17,759 bases of DNA from Blastomyces gilchristii SLH14081 (GCF_000003855.2 NW_003101611.1:1-17759), one strand, 5' to 3'. Positions 1-8,399 are shown, numbered from the stretch's first letter. Made by a program: numbers and translations. Notes: generated by a model from the sequence alone, not told the origin.

Positions 1-165
1 AATAGCTGGGAATAAATGCGGGGGTGGCTCCGGAGCTGTTTGGTTTGATTCAGCGTTTTGACTCTGAGCATACTTCCCTGCATAATATCAAACAGCTACT
101 TCAATTATCGGGTGACTGGAAGAAATTACTTGTAATCTCGTAAACACGGATGGAATGAAATAGAT
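1..165. other. Unmutated, unidentified left edge
   Basis: This stretch keeps GG, CC and CG dinucleotides that are nearly absent from the following kilobases, so it has escaped the C-to-T mutation that dominates the window. No open frame or known domain is visible. From about 108 a weak resemblance to the RNase H end of the Gypsy copy at 8420-8390 (minus strand) may begin, but clear similarity starts only around 165. It may be a spared edge of copy A or a separate insertion. I see no gene here. Confidence 0.4.
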
Positions 166-259
166 ATATTAAGCCAGAGGGGGTGGGCAGTGATCATAGA
201 TTATAACAGTCTCATCTATCTATAATCAATGATAAAATCTTTCAAACACTTAGCATGTT

Positions 260-270
260 AAATCTCAGAG
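260..270 (+). repeat. SINE copy 1 target-site duplication, left
   Basis: AAATCTCAGAG occurs here directly before the SINE and again at 653-663 directly after its tail. The empty site is preserved in copy B, where GAATCTCAGAGTTTTAAG runs uninterrupted on the minus strand near 8285. This fits an 11-bp duplication made by LINE-driven insertion. Confidence 0.85.
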
Positions 271-276
271 CCCTGG

Positions 277-347
277 TGGCCGAATGGTTAATGCGGCCAC
301 CTGGTAGCGCCTTGGGTGGGGAAACCAAGGCGCGTGGGTTCGAAACC
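277..347 (+). promoter_or_regulatory. RNA polymerase III type 2 internal promoter of SINE
   Basis: The A box TGGCCGAATGG (277-287) and B box GGTTCGAAACC (337-347) are close to tRNA consensus and 49 bp apart, a normal spacing. In SINE copy 2 the A box is damaged while the B box core TTCGAAACC is intact. Confidence 0.75.
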
Positions 348-621
348 CGCAGAGAATACATTAAATCCGGAACTCAAGCACCTCAGGTTTCTAATAAATA
401 CAGAGGTGTACAAATCGCTTCAATGAATCGCTCTATGTTCCTGGGCTGGGAAGTTATTATCGCATGTATCTAATTGTCACTCCTTTGTATTTTCCTATGT
501 TCTTGTTATCTTGACGTGGTCTCAACACCTGTATTTCCTCCTGTATAATCAACACTTGACCTGTATTTAACATCACGCAAGGACTCATCATAAGCTCCGC
601 TTGTATATGAGTATAATGAAA

Positions 622-622
<1 letters not shown>

Positions 623-652
<30 letters not shown>
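623..652 (+). repeat. (AAT)n SINE tail
   Basis: About ten AAT triplets end the SINE. Copy 2 ends in the same triplet repeat (6107-6127, as ATT on the plus strand), so the tail belongs to the family and is not a chance microsatellite. Confidence 0.85.
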
Positions 653-656
<4 letters not shown>

Positions 657-663
657 CTCAGAG
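653..663 (+). repeat. SINE copy 1 target-site duplication, right
   Basis: Right partner of the duplication at 260-270; AAATCTCAGAG is identical in both. Confidence 0.85.
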
Positions 664-2995
664 TTTTAAGCATACAATCTTCATATTAAATACTGAAAGA
701 AATTAGATACTGTAATATCTGATATAATTAGTTACAGACTTGATTTCATAAGTAAGAGTTCTACAAACCAGGTATAAGAAAAGTTCATGTTAAATACACT
801 GAGAGAGTGTAAGAAATCAGAATGAGTGAACACTATAATCTCTTACTTAAAAAATGATAAGATATTGAATGACAAGCATCTTGTGAAAGTAGTAGAAGAG
901 ATACTTTCAAACTTCAAGCTGAGAAAATTAAAAAACAATATTATACTTTACTGTAATCTAGAATATACAGAAGCTCTCTATCTAGAATCTTCATTTAGAT
1001 GTGACTTAATAACTCATATATATAAGAAATTTAATCACTTAGAAAGCTCTGAACTCATAAGTGTACTCAAATCAAGAGTATACTGATCAAGCATAACTGA
1101 GAACATTCAGATATACACTTATAAGTGTCTGAATTATCAGATTATAAAAGAATCTAAGAAAGAGTTAGAATATAAGAAAGTATAATATCAGATAAAGTGT
1201 ACAATACAATTATTTAAACAATGAGAGATGAATCTCATAGATATATTACTGTAAACATCAAATGAAAATTAATGAATAATCACTGCTATTGATTATACTA
1301 CTGACTGATCAGTCATAAAAGCAGTTTCAGAGATAATAGAGAAGATAGTGATAAAGTTTCTACACAATGAGATCTATATTAACTATGAAATACTATGTGA
1401 GATTCTAACTGATAACAATGTAAATCTTGTAGAAGAAGTAGTGAGACATTTCATAAGTCAGTTACAGACAAGATATTATAGAATAACATCATATCATTCA
1501 CAGATAAATAGAAAGATGAAACACTTAAATAAAATCTTAAGTAATATGCTGATGAAATATCTAGTGAGTAAGTCTATAAGATTATGAGATGAATATCTCA
1601 GTCAGATGCTATTAGTCACATGAATTCAGTAGTATGCAGTCTTCAAGCATTTATCATTCTATCTGTTGTATGAATTGCATTCACACATCTCAGAGAATGC
1701 TTTAAAAAAGATGAGAAAGAGAACAGCAGTTATAGATGCAGCAGTAGCAGTTGTAAACATAACAGTTATAAATACAGAATCAAGATTGAAAGAGATCAGT
1801 CACACACATATAAAAGCTAATAAGTTACTTCTGAACTAAGCAATTCAATTGAAAAGAATACAAGACTTACTAGTTAAGAAATCAAGTCTCAAGATAAGAA
1901 TGTGAGTTTTTATATGTAATAAGAGTTCTGAGAAGTTTCAATCTAGATGATTTGAGCTCTATAAAATACTCAAATCACATTCTCTGAGAACTTATACATT
2001 GAAGAAATCAGAGAAACAGATCTTATATAATTTAATAAATAATTCATATTTTATAAAGACAAAGATGTAAGATCTGAGTAAATTATAATCATTCACAGCA
2101 CTCTCATCAGTGTTGAAGAAGAAGAGACTTATAATTGAAAAGTCTCACAAAGTAAGAGAAATCATAGATGCTTATGAATCAGATAATCTCACTTATTCTG
2201 ATCTTTTCATAATTATAAGAAAAGAATGAGAAGAAATGAAGAAATCAGATGAATATCACACTTCAATAAGTAATGAGACTATAGTCAGTTATATGATAAT
2301 ACACTGTAGACAGTGAGTGCAATGTGATAAAAAGCAGTCTCAAAGCAGCAGACTTGCATATGAGTCAGATTACAGAAGAAAAAGAAATTCAGAGTTAGAT
2401 TTAACAGTTTACATCAGTTCAATTACAGAGACAACAGAGAATAAAGCATCTGAAACATCTGTGAATATATAAGATCAAGTTATCTTGACTTCTGAGAACA
2501 CTTAAAGATCAGATAAGATTAGTTTCAATAAGCTGTTTACTGTAGTAATCTAAGTGAGTAAAGAGAGACAGTATAATATATGAGATAGAATTATAAAAGA
2601 TGAAAGCTGCTGAATCTAGTCACTGAATACTGTATTATATAGAGATTGTATAAGAGTAGTAACTAGCAGATAAAGAAAAAGTGTAAGAAAAGAAAAGAGA
2701 TAATGAATTAATTATCAACTATAAGAGTCAGCTGTAAAAGACAAATATTATCATACACACTTCATTTATTTTCATATATTATATATTAATCTTTTTTCAA
2801 CATCACATCATCTGAAAAACATTAAAAACAAAGAAAATCTCAAAACTTGAGATCTGTAAGAAATTTGAGAGCTGCAAGCTGCTCTTGTAACAATGCTGTA
2901 TATATCTCTGATTTCTCTACTACTCTGCATACAACATTAATGTCATTTATCACAAGATTAACTGAAATATCAATATAGAAATGTGTATATATACA
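664..2995 (+). repeat. Inverted repeat arm 1 (Gypsy copy A)
   Basis: This arm matches the reverse complement of 5573-8287 nearly end to end, apart from the SINE present only in the second arm. Clear anchors are the paired 86-codon integrase blocks (826-1086 and 7848-8108) and the run around 2640-2990 against 5900-5580. Differences are mostly C/T and G/A. Confidence 0.85.
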
Positions 2996-3175
2996 TGTAG
3001 AAAAATTGAAGAAGAGTATGAGACCCGCAGAATCAGAAGTCAGAGCAGAGAGAGCAGAGACAGAAGAAATAAAAGAAGAAGACACAGAACTGAATGAACA
3101 ACAGTAGAAGTCATCTGAGACTGAACACTTATAACTCAGTGTGTATACAACCTTCTCTGCAGAGAAGAGAGACAA
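2840..3175 (-). pseudogene. Possible antisense ORF in Gypsy 3' region
   Basis: A 111-codon frame runs antisense to copy A. Its C-terminal half, containing NLVINDINVVCRVVEKSEIY and LLQEQLAALK, is matched in copy B on the plus strand (about 5580-5720: NLVINNINVVYRVVEKSEMY, LLQEQLAALK). The N-terminal half is Ser-rich and comes from a purine-repeat tract read in reverse. I do not recognise the protein. Agreement between copies shows common descent, not selection, because both copies are mutated repeats. It may be a fragment of an antisense gene carried by the family, or chance. Confidence 0.25.
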
Positions 3176-4018
3176 AGTAATAAGAGAAGCTTAAGAGCAG
3201 AAGAGAGTAGTCTCAGTGATATTATTATTCTTGATTAGAATTATCTCTGATACTGAAGCAACTAAGAATCATTGTTAGTGTATGAAAACTGTAAAATCAG
3301 AAGTGAGAACAGTTACTGAATGAACATCTACTAATCTTAGAGTTATATACATAATTACAATATATATAAGACTTCTCAGAAAGAGAGAGAGAAATATGAG
3401 AAAATACAGAAAGTAAAATACAGCATGTAAACAGCTCATTCTTATAATAATATCTTAGATAAGATATACAAGTCTCACATCTGTGAGTGTAAAAGAGTAT
3501 AATATCTGTGTTTCTGTTCTTAAAAACATGAATATCTTTTATCTGCATCATGAAGTCAGATAACAGATATTAGAGAATAGACTGATATAAATCTATCATT
3601 CTGAAGAAATTCACTAGAGTGAATATTTCTGTGATATTAAACTTTACAGTTATAAAAAGTTTCTTGATATCTGTGAATATTATGACTTTATATATAATAA
3701 AATCTATAACAATTTCTTCTAAGAACAGAAAAATCAGCATCAGAAAGAAAAGATAAAAAAGAAAAAAACTTACAATCTCAACACTGTTGAAGAGAGAGAT
3801 GATTCTCTGATATAAATAAATAATTATCTTATCATGAATATTTAAAATGAATGTAATAATCAGTGTCTGTGACTGAGCTTCAGATAGTTGTGTTATACAC
3901 TGTCTTTATATAATAAATCATTCTAGAGATCAGTAAGAAGAATGAGAGTATATATACTGAAAAATATAATTCACTAAGTCTATACAACATCTTCTTGAAA
4001 TGAGAAGAGCTAGTAACA

Positions 4019-4125
4019 AAGGCAGCAGCAGAAGCAGAAGTAGCGGGAGTGAGAGTTATAAAAACAGAGATAGCAGAAGCAGGAGAATCAGACACAGAGA
4101 CAAGTGTAGAAGATTGAGAGAGAGT
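4019..4125 (+). repeat. Purine-rich GCAGAA-type tract, left of island
   Basis: Low-complexity GCA/GAA/GAG repeats begin with (GCA)3 and end in AGAGAGAGT (4117-4125). They read as Ala/Glu-rich on the plus strand and Ser/Ala-rich on the minus. A similar tract resumes at 4631, so the two look like one tract split by the inserted block. Confidence 0.6.
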
Positions 4126-4630
4126 ATACTGGCCGCCAGGACCATGAATTTCACGTTTGGTTTCATTTGATCTGATCTCATACATTTCTTGGCGTGAATC
4201 CCGCTGGGACTGGCTATCAAAAAAACATGTAAAGTGACTATATATCAGATCTTAAAATGAAATCATGACTTGAAAAAAATGAGAAAGTGATCTCATTTGG
4301 TCCCATTTAGTCCCATTCTTGGCATAAAGTTACTATTTTTAGACATTTTAAGGTTTTTTTTAGACTATTTTTAATTTTTTAAAAAGTAACGGTTTTTGAT
4401 AACACTCAAATGAGATTTAAAGTCATTTAAAGCAATAAAAATAATTTAAATTGAGAAGTGGAAATCATGGTCTCATTTGGAAAATGTGACAAGAGTAGAC
4501 AGTAAGTTCCACTGAGACAGTATGAGACTACTATCTAATGTTAAAACCGTGTAATGGGATCAGTCGAATTGGTAATGAGACTATCAAAAAATCTGGTCCT
4601 GGTCCCAGACACGGTCACACGGTCAGTCTA
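4126..4630. mobile_element. GC-normal island, candidate non-autonomous DNA transposon
   Basis: This 505-bp block differs sharply from its surroundings: it keeps GGCCGCC, CCCGCTGGG and CGGTC while the flanks are stripped of such steps. AGAGAGAGT lies on both sides (4117-4125 and 4631-4639), which could be a 9-bp target duplication. The ends are imperfectly inverted: ACTGGCCG...GACCATG on the left against ACTGACCG...GACCGTG read inward on the other strand, and CCAGGACCA (4136-4144) recurs inverted at about 4593-4601. A 9-bp duplication would fit a Mutator-like element. No transposase is encoded and there is only one copy here, so the class is tentative. The flanking duplication lies in low-complexity purine sequence and could be chance. 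Confidence 0.4.
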
Positions 4631-4705
4631 AGAGAGAGTGACAGAGAAAGAAACAGAGAAGAGAGCAGCAGAGAAAGAAGCAGTAGAAGAGACAGAAAAG
4701 AATGT
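4631..4705 (+). repeat. Purine-rich tract, right of island
   Basis: GAGAGA/GCAGCA-type low-complexity sequence continues the tract at 4019-4125. A plus-strand frame from 4638 and a minus-strand frame from 4870 both cross it; neither has a recognisable product. Confidence 0.5.
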
Positions 4706-5396
4706 AAAAGACTCAGTTACATATAATACAGATAATTTCTTCATTATTACATTCTTCAAGTTCTTAATCAATGATTCAATATTAAGTTCACTATCATTGA
4801 CAGATGTGAATCTGTCAATATATGAAGATTCTATATAAATAAAAATAAACATATCAGCATCTGTATTCATATAAAATTATGTCAGAAAACACAATCAGAA
4901 ACTCACTGAGAAGAAAAATGATCAAGAATATATAAGAAAGTGAAGAAGATGTATTATTCATGATAATACATTCTAGTAATTATTAGAAGATAAACAAGTT
5001 CTGATTATATATATTTCATAACATATTACACTTACTGCTAATAAACTGTCTGATATGAGCACTATAATGATGCTTGTTATGAGAACAAGAGATCATTGTC
5101 AGAAACATGTATAATATAATAGATAAACAGATAGAAGATGTTAAATAGAAGAAGAGACAGTAATCTTGAATAAGATGATGATAATATTTGATGATGACAA
5201 TGATAAAGAAGATGATTGAAGAATGAGAAAAGTTAGTGAATAAGTAATATAATATAGTGAAAGTTTCTTTGTGAGAGTGTACATAGAATACTAGCTGAAT
5301 CAGAAATAGATCACATGATCACAAACACTAGTAGCATACTAATTCACATGAAGCTAGAGTGAATGTCATGATTATATGAGCATGATCAAATCTGAT

Positions 5397-5405
5397 AAGA
5401 GAGAA
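5397..5405 (+). promoter_or_regulatory. Polypurine tract of Gypsy copy A
   Basis: AAGAGAGAA directly abuts the TG that starts the 3' LTR. This is the position expected for the primer of plus-strand DNA synthesis in LTR retrotransposons. Confidence 0.75.
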
Positions 5406-5511
5406 TGTAATTTGAAAGAATGTATAACTGTCAGATAATAACACAGCTGCTTTCAAACTTGCTTACAAATGTAAAGAGGTCATAGCGGCCACTAATTAAT
5501 TTAGCGTATGA

Positions 5512-5518
5512 TATATAA
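5512..5518 (+). promoter_or_regulatory. TATA box in copy A LTR
   Basis: TATATAA lies in the middle of the LTR and is conserved in both other LTR copies (minus strand, 12380-12386 and 12028-12034). It would place the start of element transcription at or inside the hairpin that follows. Confidence 0.6.
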
Positions 5519-5520
5519 GA

Positions 5521-5552
5521 AGCCGGCGTACACCTGTGATTGTACGCTGGCT
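5521..5552 (+). promoter_or_regulatory. LTR hairpin at the presumed transcript start
   Basis: AGCCGGCGTACA and TGTACGCTGGCT form a 12-bp stem (one G:U wobble in RNA) around an 8-nt loop, 2 bp after the TATA box. In the RIP-mutated LTRs of copy B the same positions remain partly paired, for example GTCAGTATACA and TGTATGCTGAC at 11995-12024. It probably lies in the R region of the element RNA; its role is inferred only. Confidence 0.6.
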
Positions 5553-5572
5553 TAAGCAATCTTTGAATGACA

Positions 5573-6093
5573 TGTACACATTTCTATATTGATATTTCAG
5601 TCAATCTTGTGATAAACAATATTAATGTTGTATACAGAGTAGTAGAGAAATCAGAGATGTATACAGTGTTATTACAAGAGCAGCTTGCAGCTCTCAAATC
5701 TCTTATAAATCTTGAGTTTTGAGATTTTCTTTATTTTTGATGTTTTTCAGATGACATGATGTTGAAAATAGATTAAATATATAATGTATGAAAATAAATG
5801 AGATGTGTATAATAATATTTGTCTTTTTTTACAGCTGACTCTTACAGTTGATAATCAATTCATTATCTTTTCTCTTTTCTTACACTTTTTCCTTTTTCTA
5901 CTAGTCACTACTCTTATATGACCTCTATATAATACAGTGTTCAGTGACTAGATTCAGCAGCTTTCATCTTTTGTAATTCTATCTTATATATTATACTGTC
6001 TCTCTTCACTCACTTAGATTACTATAGTGAATAGCTTATTGAAACTAATCTCATCTGATCTCTGAGCATTCTCAGAGATTGAGATGACTTAGT
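5573..6093 (-). other. 3' region of Gypsy copy B
   Basis: Sequence after pol in copy B, matching copy A positions of about 2500-2995 on the other strand. It contains the plus-strand counterpart of the possible antisense ORF (5580-5720). Nothing else is recognised. Confidence 0.6.
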
Positions 6094-6106
6094 CTCATGT
6101 ATTCAT
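6094..6106 (-). repeat. SINE copy 2 target-site duplication, 3' side
   Basis: CTCATGTATTCAT here and CTTATGTATTCAT at 6482-6494 agree at 12 of 13 positions; the one difference is C/T. Copy A shows the empty site around 2462-2475 (GTGAATATATAAG followed directly by ATCAAG). Confidence 0.8.
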
Positions 6107-6481
6107 TATTATTATTATTATTATTATTCTTTCATTATACTCATATGCAAGTGAAGCTTATGATGAGTTCTTGTATGATGTTAAATACAGATCAAGTGTT
6201 GATTATACAGAAGAAAATACAGATGTTGAGATTATATCAAGATAATAAGAACATAGAAAAATACAAAGAAGTGACAATTAAATACATGTAATAATAACTT
6301 CTCAGCTCAGAAATATAGAGTAATTCATTGAAGCAATTTATACATCTCTATATTTATTAGAAACCTGAGATGCTTGAGTTCTGAATTTAATGTATTCTCT
6401 GCGGGTTTCGAACTCACATGTCTTGAATTCTCATATCAAGGTACTACTTAGTGACCGCATTAATCATTCAGTCACTGAGAC
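6107..6481 (-). mobile_element. tRNA-derived SINE, copy 2 (RIP-mutated)
   Basis: About 375 bp, reverse complement of the family member at 271-652 along its whole length, ending in ATT repeats at 6107-6127. It sits in copy B right after the integrase stop and is absent from the matching site in copy A, so it inserted independently. Compared with copy 1 it carries dozens of C-to-T or G-to-A changes, mostly at CpC/GpG and CpG, whereas most CpA sites are unchanged. The A box is damaged; the segment with TTCGAAACCCGCAGAGAAT (about 6395-6416) is untouched. Confidence 0.9.
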
Positions 6482-6494
6482 CTTATGTATTCAT
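6482..6494 (-). repeat. SINE copy 2 target-site duplication, 5' side
   Basis: Partner of 6094-6106. The copy B pol stop codon (TAA, minus strand 6483-6485) lies within it, so the insertion sits exactly at the end of pol. Confidence 0.8.
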
Positions 6495-8350
6495 GAATGT
6501 TTCAGATGATTCATTCTCTATTATCTCTGTGATTAAACTGATGTAAATAGTTGAATTTAACTCTGAATTTCTTTTTCTTCTACAATCTGACTCATGTATA
6601 AGTCTGCTACTTTGAGACTGCTTTTTACTATGTTATACTCACTATCTGCAGTGTGTTATTATACAACTGACTACAGTTTCATTACTTATTAAAATATAAT
6701 ATTTATCTGATTTCTTCATTTCTTCTCATTCTTTTCTTATAATTATGAAAAGATTGAAATAAGTGAGATTATCTGATTCATAAGTGTCTATGATTTCTCT
6801 TACTTTGTAAGACTTTTTAATTATAAGTCTCTTCTTTTTCAACACTGATAATAGTGCTGTGAATGATTATAATTCACTCAGATCTTACATCTTCATCTTC
6901 ATAAGATATGAATCATTTATTAAGTTATATAAGACTCATTTCTCTGATTTCTTCAATGTATAAATTCTCAGAGAATGTGATTTGAGTATTTTATAGAGCT
7001 TAAATTATCTAGATTGAAACTTCTCAGAATTCTCATTGTATATAAGAACTTATATTCTCATCTTAAGACTCAATTTCTTAACTAGTAAGTCTCATATTCT
7101 TTTTGATTGAATTGCTTGATTCAGAAGTAACTTGTTAGCTTTTACATGTATATAGCTAATCTCTTTCAATCTTGATTTCATGTCTATGACTGTTGCATCT
7201 GTAACTGCTGTTCTCTCTCTTATCTCTTCTGAAATATTCTCTGAGATGCGCAGATGCAATCTATACAACAGATAGAATAATAAACACTTAAAGACTGCAT
7301 GCTGCTGAATTCATGTAGTTAATAATGCCTGACTGAGATATTCATTTCATAATTATATTAACTTACTCACTAGATATTTTATCAGCATGTTATTTAATAT
7401 TTCATTCAAGTGTTTCATCTTTCTGTTTATCTATGAATGATATGATGTTGTTCTATGATATCTTATCTATAACTGACTTATGAAATGCCTCATCACTTCT
7501 TCTATGAGATTCACATCATTATCAGTTAGAATCTCACATAGTATTTCATAGTTGATATAGATCTTATTATGTAGAAACTTCATTACTATCTCTTCTATCA
7601 TCTCTGAAACTGCTTTCATGACTGATCAGTCAGTAGTATAATCAATAGCAGTGATTATTCAACAATTTTCATTTAATATTCATAGCAGTATGTCTATGAG
7701 ATTCACTTCTTATTATTTGAACAGTTATATTATACATTTCATCTGATATTATACTTTCTCACATTCTAACTCTTTTTTAGATTCATTCACAATCTGATAA
7801 TTCAGACACTCATGAGTATATATCTGAATGTTCTCAGTTGTGCTTGATCAGTACACTCTTGATTCAAGTACATTTATGAGTTCAGAGCTTTCTAAGTGAC
7901 TAAATTCCTTGTGTATATAAGTCACTAAGTCATATCTAAATAAATGTTCTAGATAGAGAGCTTCTGCATATCCTAGATCATGATAATATATAATATTGTT
8001 TTTCAATTTTCTCAGCTTGAAGTTCAGAAGTATCTCTTCTACTACTTTCATAAGATACTTGTCATTCAATATCTTGCTATTTTCTAAGTGAGAGATTATT
8101 ATGTTCACTCATTCTGATTTCTTGTACTCTCTCAGTATATTTAACATGAACTTTTCTTATGTCTGATTTATAGAATTCTCACTTATGAAATCAGGTCTGT
8201 GACTGATTGTATCAGATATCACAGTGTCTGATCAGTGATCTCTTTCAGTATTTAATATAAAGATTGTATACTTAAAACTCTGAGATTCAACATACTAAGT
8301 ATTTGAAAGGTTTTATCATTGATTGTAGATAGATAAGACTTTTATAATTC
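6483..8350 (-). pseudogene. Gypsy integrase remnant (copy B)
   Basis: Integrase of copy B. The block 8108-7848 is the zinc-binding region, with YIHKEFSHLESSELINVLES holding its two His residues, and is about 75-80% identical at the protein level by eye to the block at 826-1086. The catalytic core follows at about 7650-7300, with TDNDVNL-type and NRKMKHLN-type segments, then the C-terminal region down to the stop. Stops and Pro-to-Ser, Gly-to-Arg/Glu and Glu-to-Lys replacements are spread throughout, as expected from G:C-to-A:T mutation. It is non-functional. Confidence 0.8.
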
Positions 8351-8399
8351 ATAATCATTATTGTTATATATCTGTTATTAATATATCTATTTTATAATA

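Larger units (their letters stand above)
271..652 (+). mobile_element. tRNA-derived SINE, copy 1 (nearly unmutated)
   Basis: A 382-bp non-autonomous retroposon with a tRNA-like head, an unrelated body and an (AAT)n tail. The head has a pol III A box (TGGCCGAATGG, 277-287) of tRNA-Ser/Leu type and a B box (GGTTCGAAACC, 337-347) inside a T-arm-like hairpin. Between them GCGCCTTGG pairs with CCAAGGCGC. The tail is an AAT microsatellite at 623-652. An 11-bp target duplication flanks it, and a second, mutated copy occupies 6107-6481 on the minus strand with its own duplication. It keeps abundant CC, GG and CG inside a RIP-depleted host element, so it landed after most mutation or escaped it. It would depend on a LINE for movement; whether the LINE in this window is the partner is unknown. 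No SINE family name is assigned. Confidence 0.9.
166..2472 (+). pseudogene. Gypsy pol remnant: RNase H tail and integrase
   Basis: Decayed pol 3' end; in a live element integrase inserts the cDNA into the nucleus-borne chromosome. The SINE with its duplicated target (260-663) splits the RNase H/connection part. The open block 826-1086 plus downstream sequence is the zinc-binding HHCC domain (THI, NHL, then KC), with its last Cys changed to Tyr (NYQ). The catalytic core reads ITAIDYTTD near 1285, ILTDNNVNL near 1400 and YHSQINRKMKHLN near 1495. The first Asp is now Asn, the second (TDN) survives and the Glu is Lys. WDEYLSQ at about 1585 needs TGA read as Trp. The C-terminal part runs through RWFELYKILKSH (about 1945) to the stop at 2470. 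Most stops are TGA where Trp is expected, which fits GG-to-GA change. No chromodomain is visible. Confidence 0.85.
2473..5396 (+). other. Long 3' region of Gypsy copy A
   Basis: About 2.9 kb separates the pol stop from the polypurine tract, much more than a typical Gypsy 3' end; 505 bp of it is a later insertion (4126-4630). Up to 2995 it has a counterpart in copy B; beyond that it is seen once here. It holds purine-rich tracts encoding Ala/Glu on one strand or Ser/Ala on the other (about 3025-3090, 4019-4125, 4631-4705), a possible antisense frame (2840-3175) and otherwise AT-rich sequence in which I recognise nothing. It could be an extra ORF of the family, captured host sequence, or a further nested insertion. 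Confidence 0.5.
166..5572 (+). mobile_element. Ty3/Gypsy LTR retrotransposon, copy A (3' part)
   Basis: The 3' portion of a Ty3/Gypsy element on the plus strand; its 5' LTR, gag, protease and RT lie left of the window. In order: end of the RNase H/connection segment, integrase (to a stop at 2470), a long 3' region, a polypurine tract (5397-5405) and a TG...CA 3' LTR (5406-5572). Positions 664-2995 match the opposite strand of 8287-5573, so this and copy B are the same family in inverted orientation. The interior is heavily mutated while the LTR retains GGCC and CCGG. Two later insertions lie inside: a SINE (271-652) and a GC-normal 505-bp block (4126-4630). The left boundary is approximate. 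The element is dead: the reading frame is broken and integrase catalytic residues are replaced. Confidence 0.85.
5406..5572 (+). repeat. 3' LTR of Gypsy copy A (167 bp)
   Basis: A short LTR that begins TGTAATTT and ends GAATGACA. Two more copies lie on the minus strand at 12326-12492 and 11974-12140, each also 167 bp; the inner one has perfect 8-bp inverted termini, TGTGATTT and AAATCACA. This copy keeps GGCC and CCGGCG, so it is far less mutated than the interior of its own element. It contains a TATA box and a hairpin (separate entries). Immediately outside it, copy B sequence begins. Confidence 0.85.

Noticed and set aside
271..350. Functional tRNA-Ser/Leu gene
   Set aside because: A and B boxes are good, but there is no normal anticodon arm, no clear acceptor stem, and the sequence is the head of a dispersed element with target duplications and an AAT tail.
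255..473. 72-codon open frame
   Set aside because: It lies across the SINE head and body and ends inside it; it is a by-product of the unmutated SINE, not a gene.
3015..3030. Unmutated ACCCGCAGA matching the SINE B box flank
   Set aside because: Only about 9 bases agree with the SINE and the sequence on both sides does not, so a SINE fragment is not supported.
3297..3551. 84-codon minus-strand frame as part of a longer antisense gene
   Set aside because: I tried to join it with frames at 3880-4185 and 2840-3175; all three are in different phases and the gaps hold non-RIP-type stops, so no continuous gene can be supported.
6097..6291. 64-codon open frame
   Set aside because: It runs antisense through SINE copy 2, its poly-Leu start being the ATT tail.
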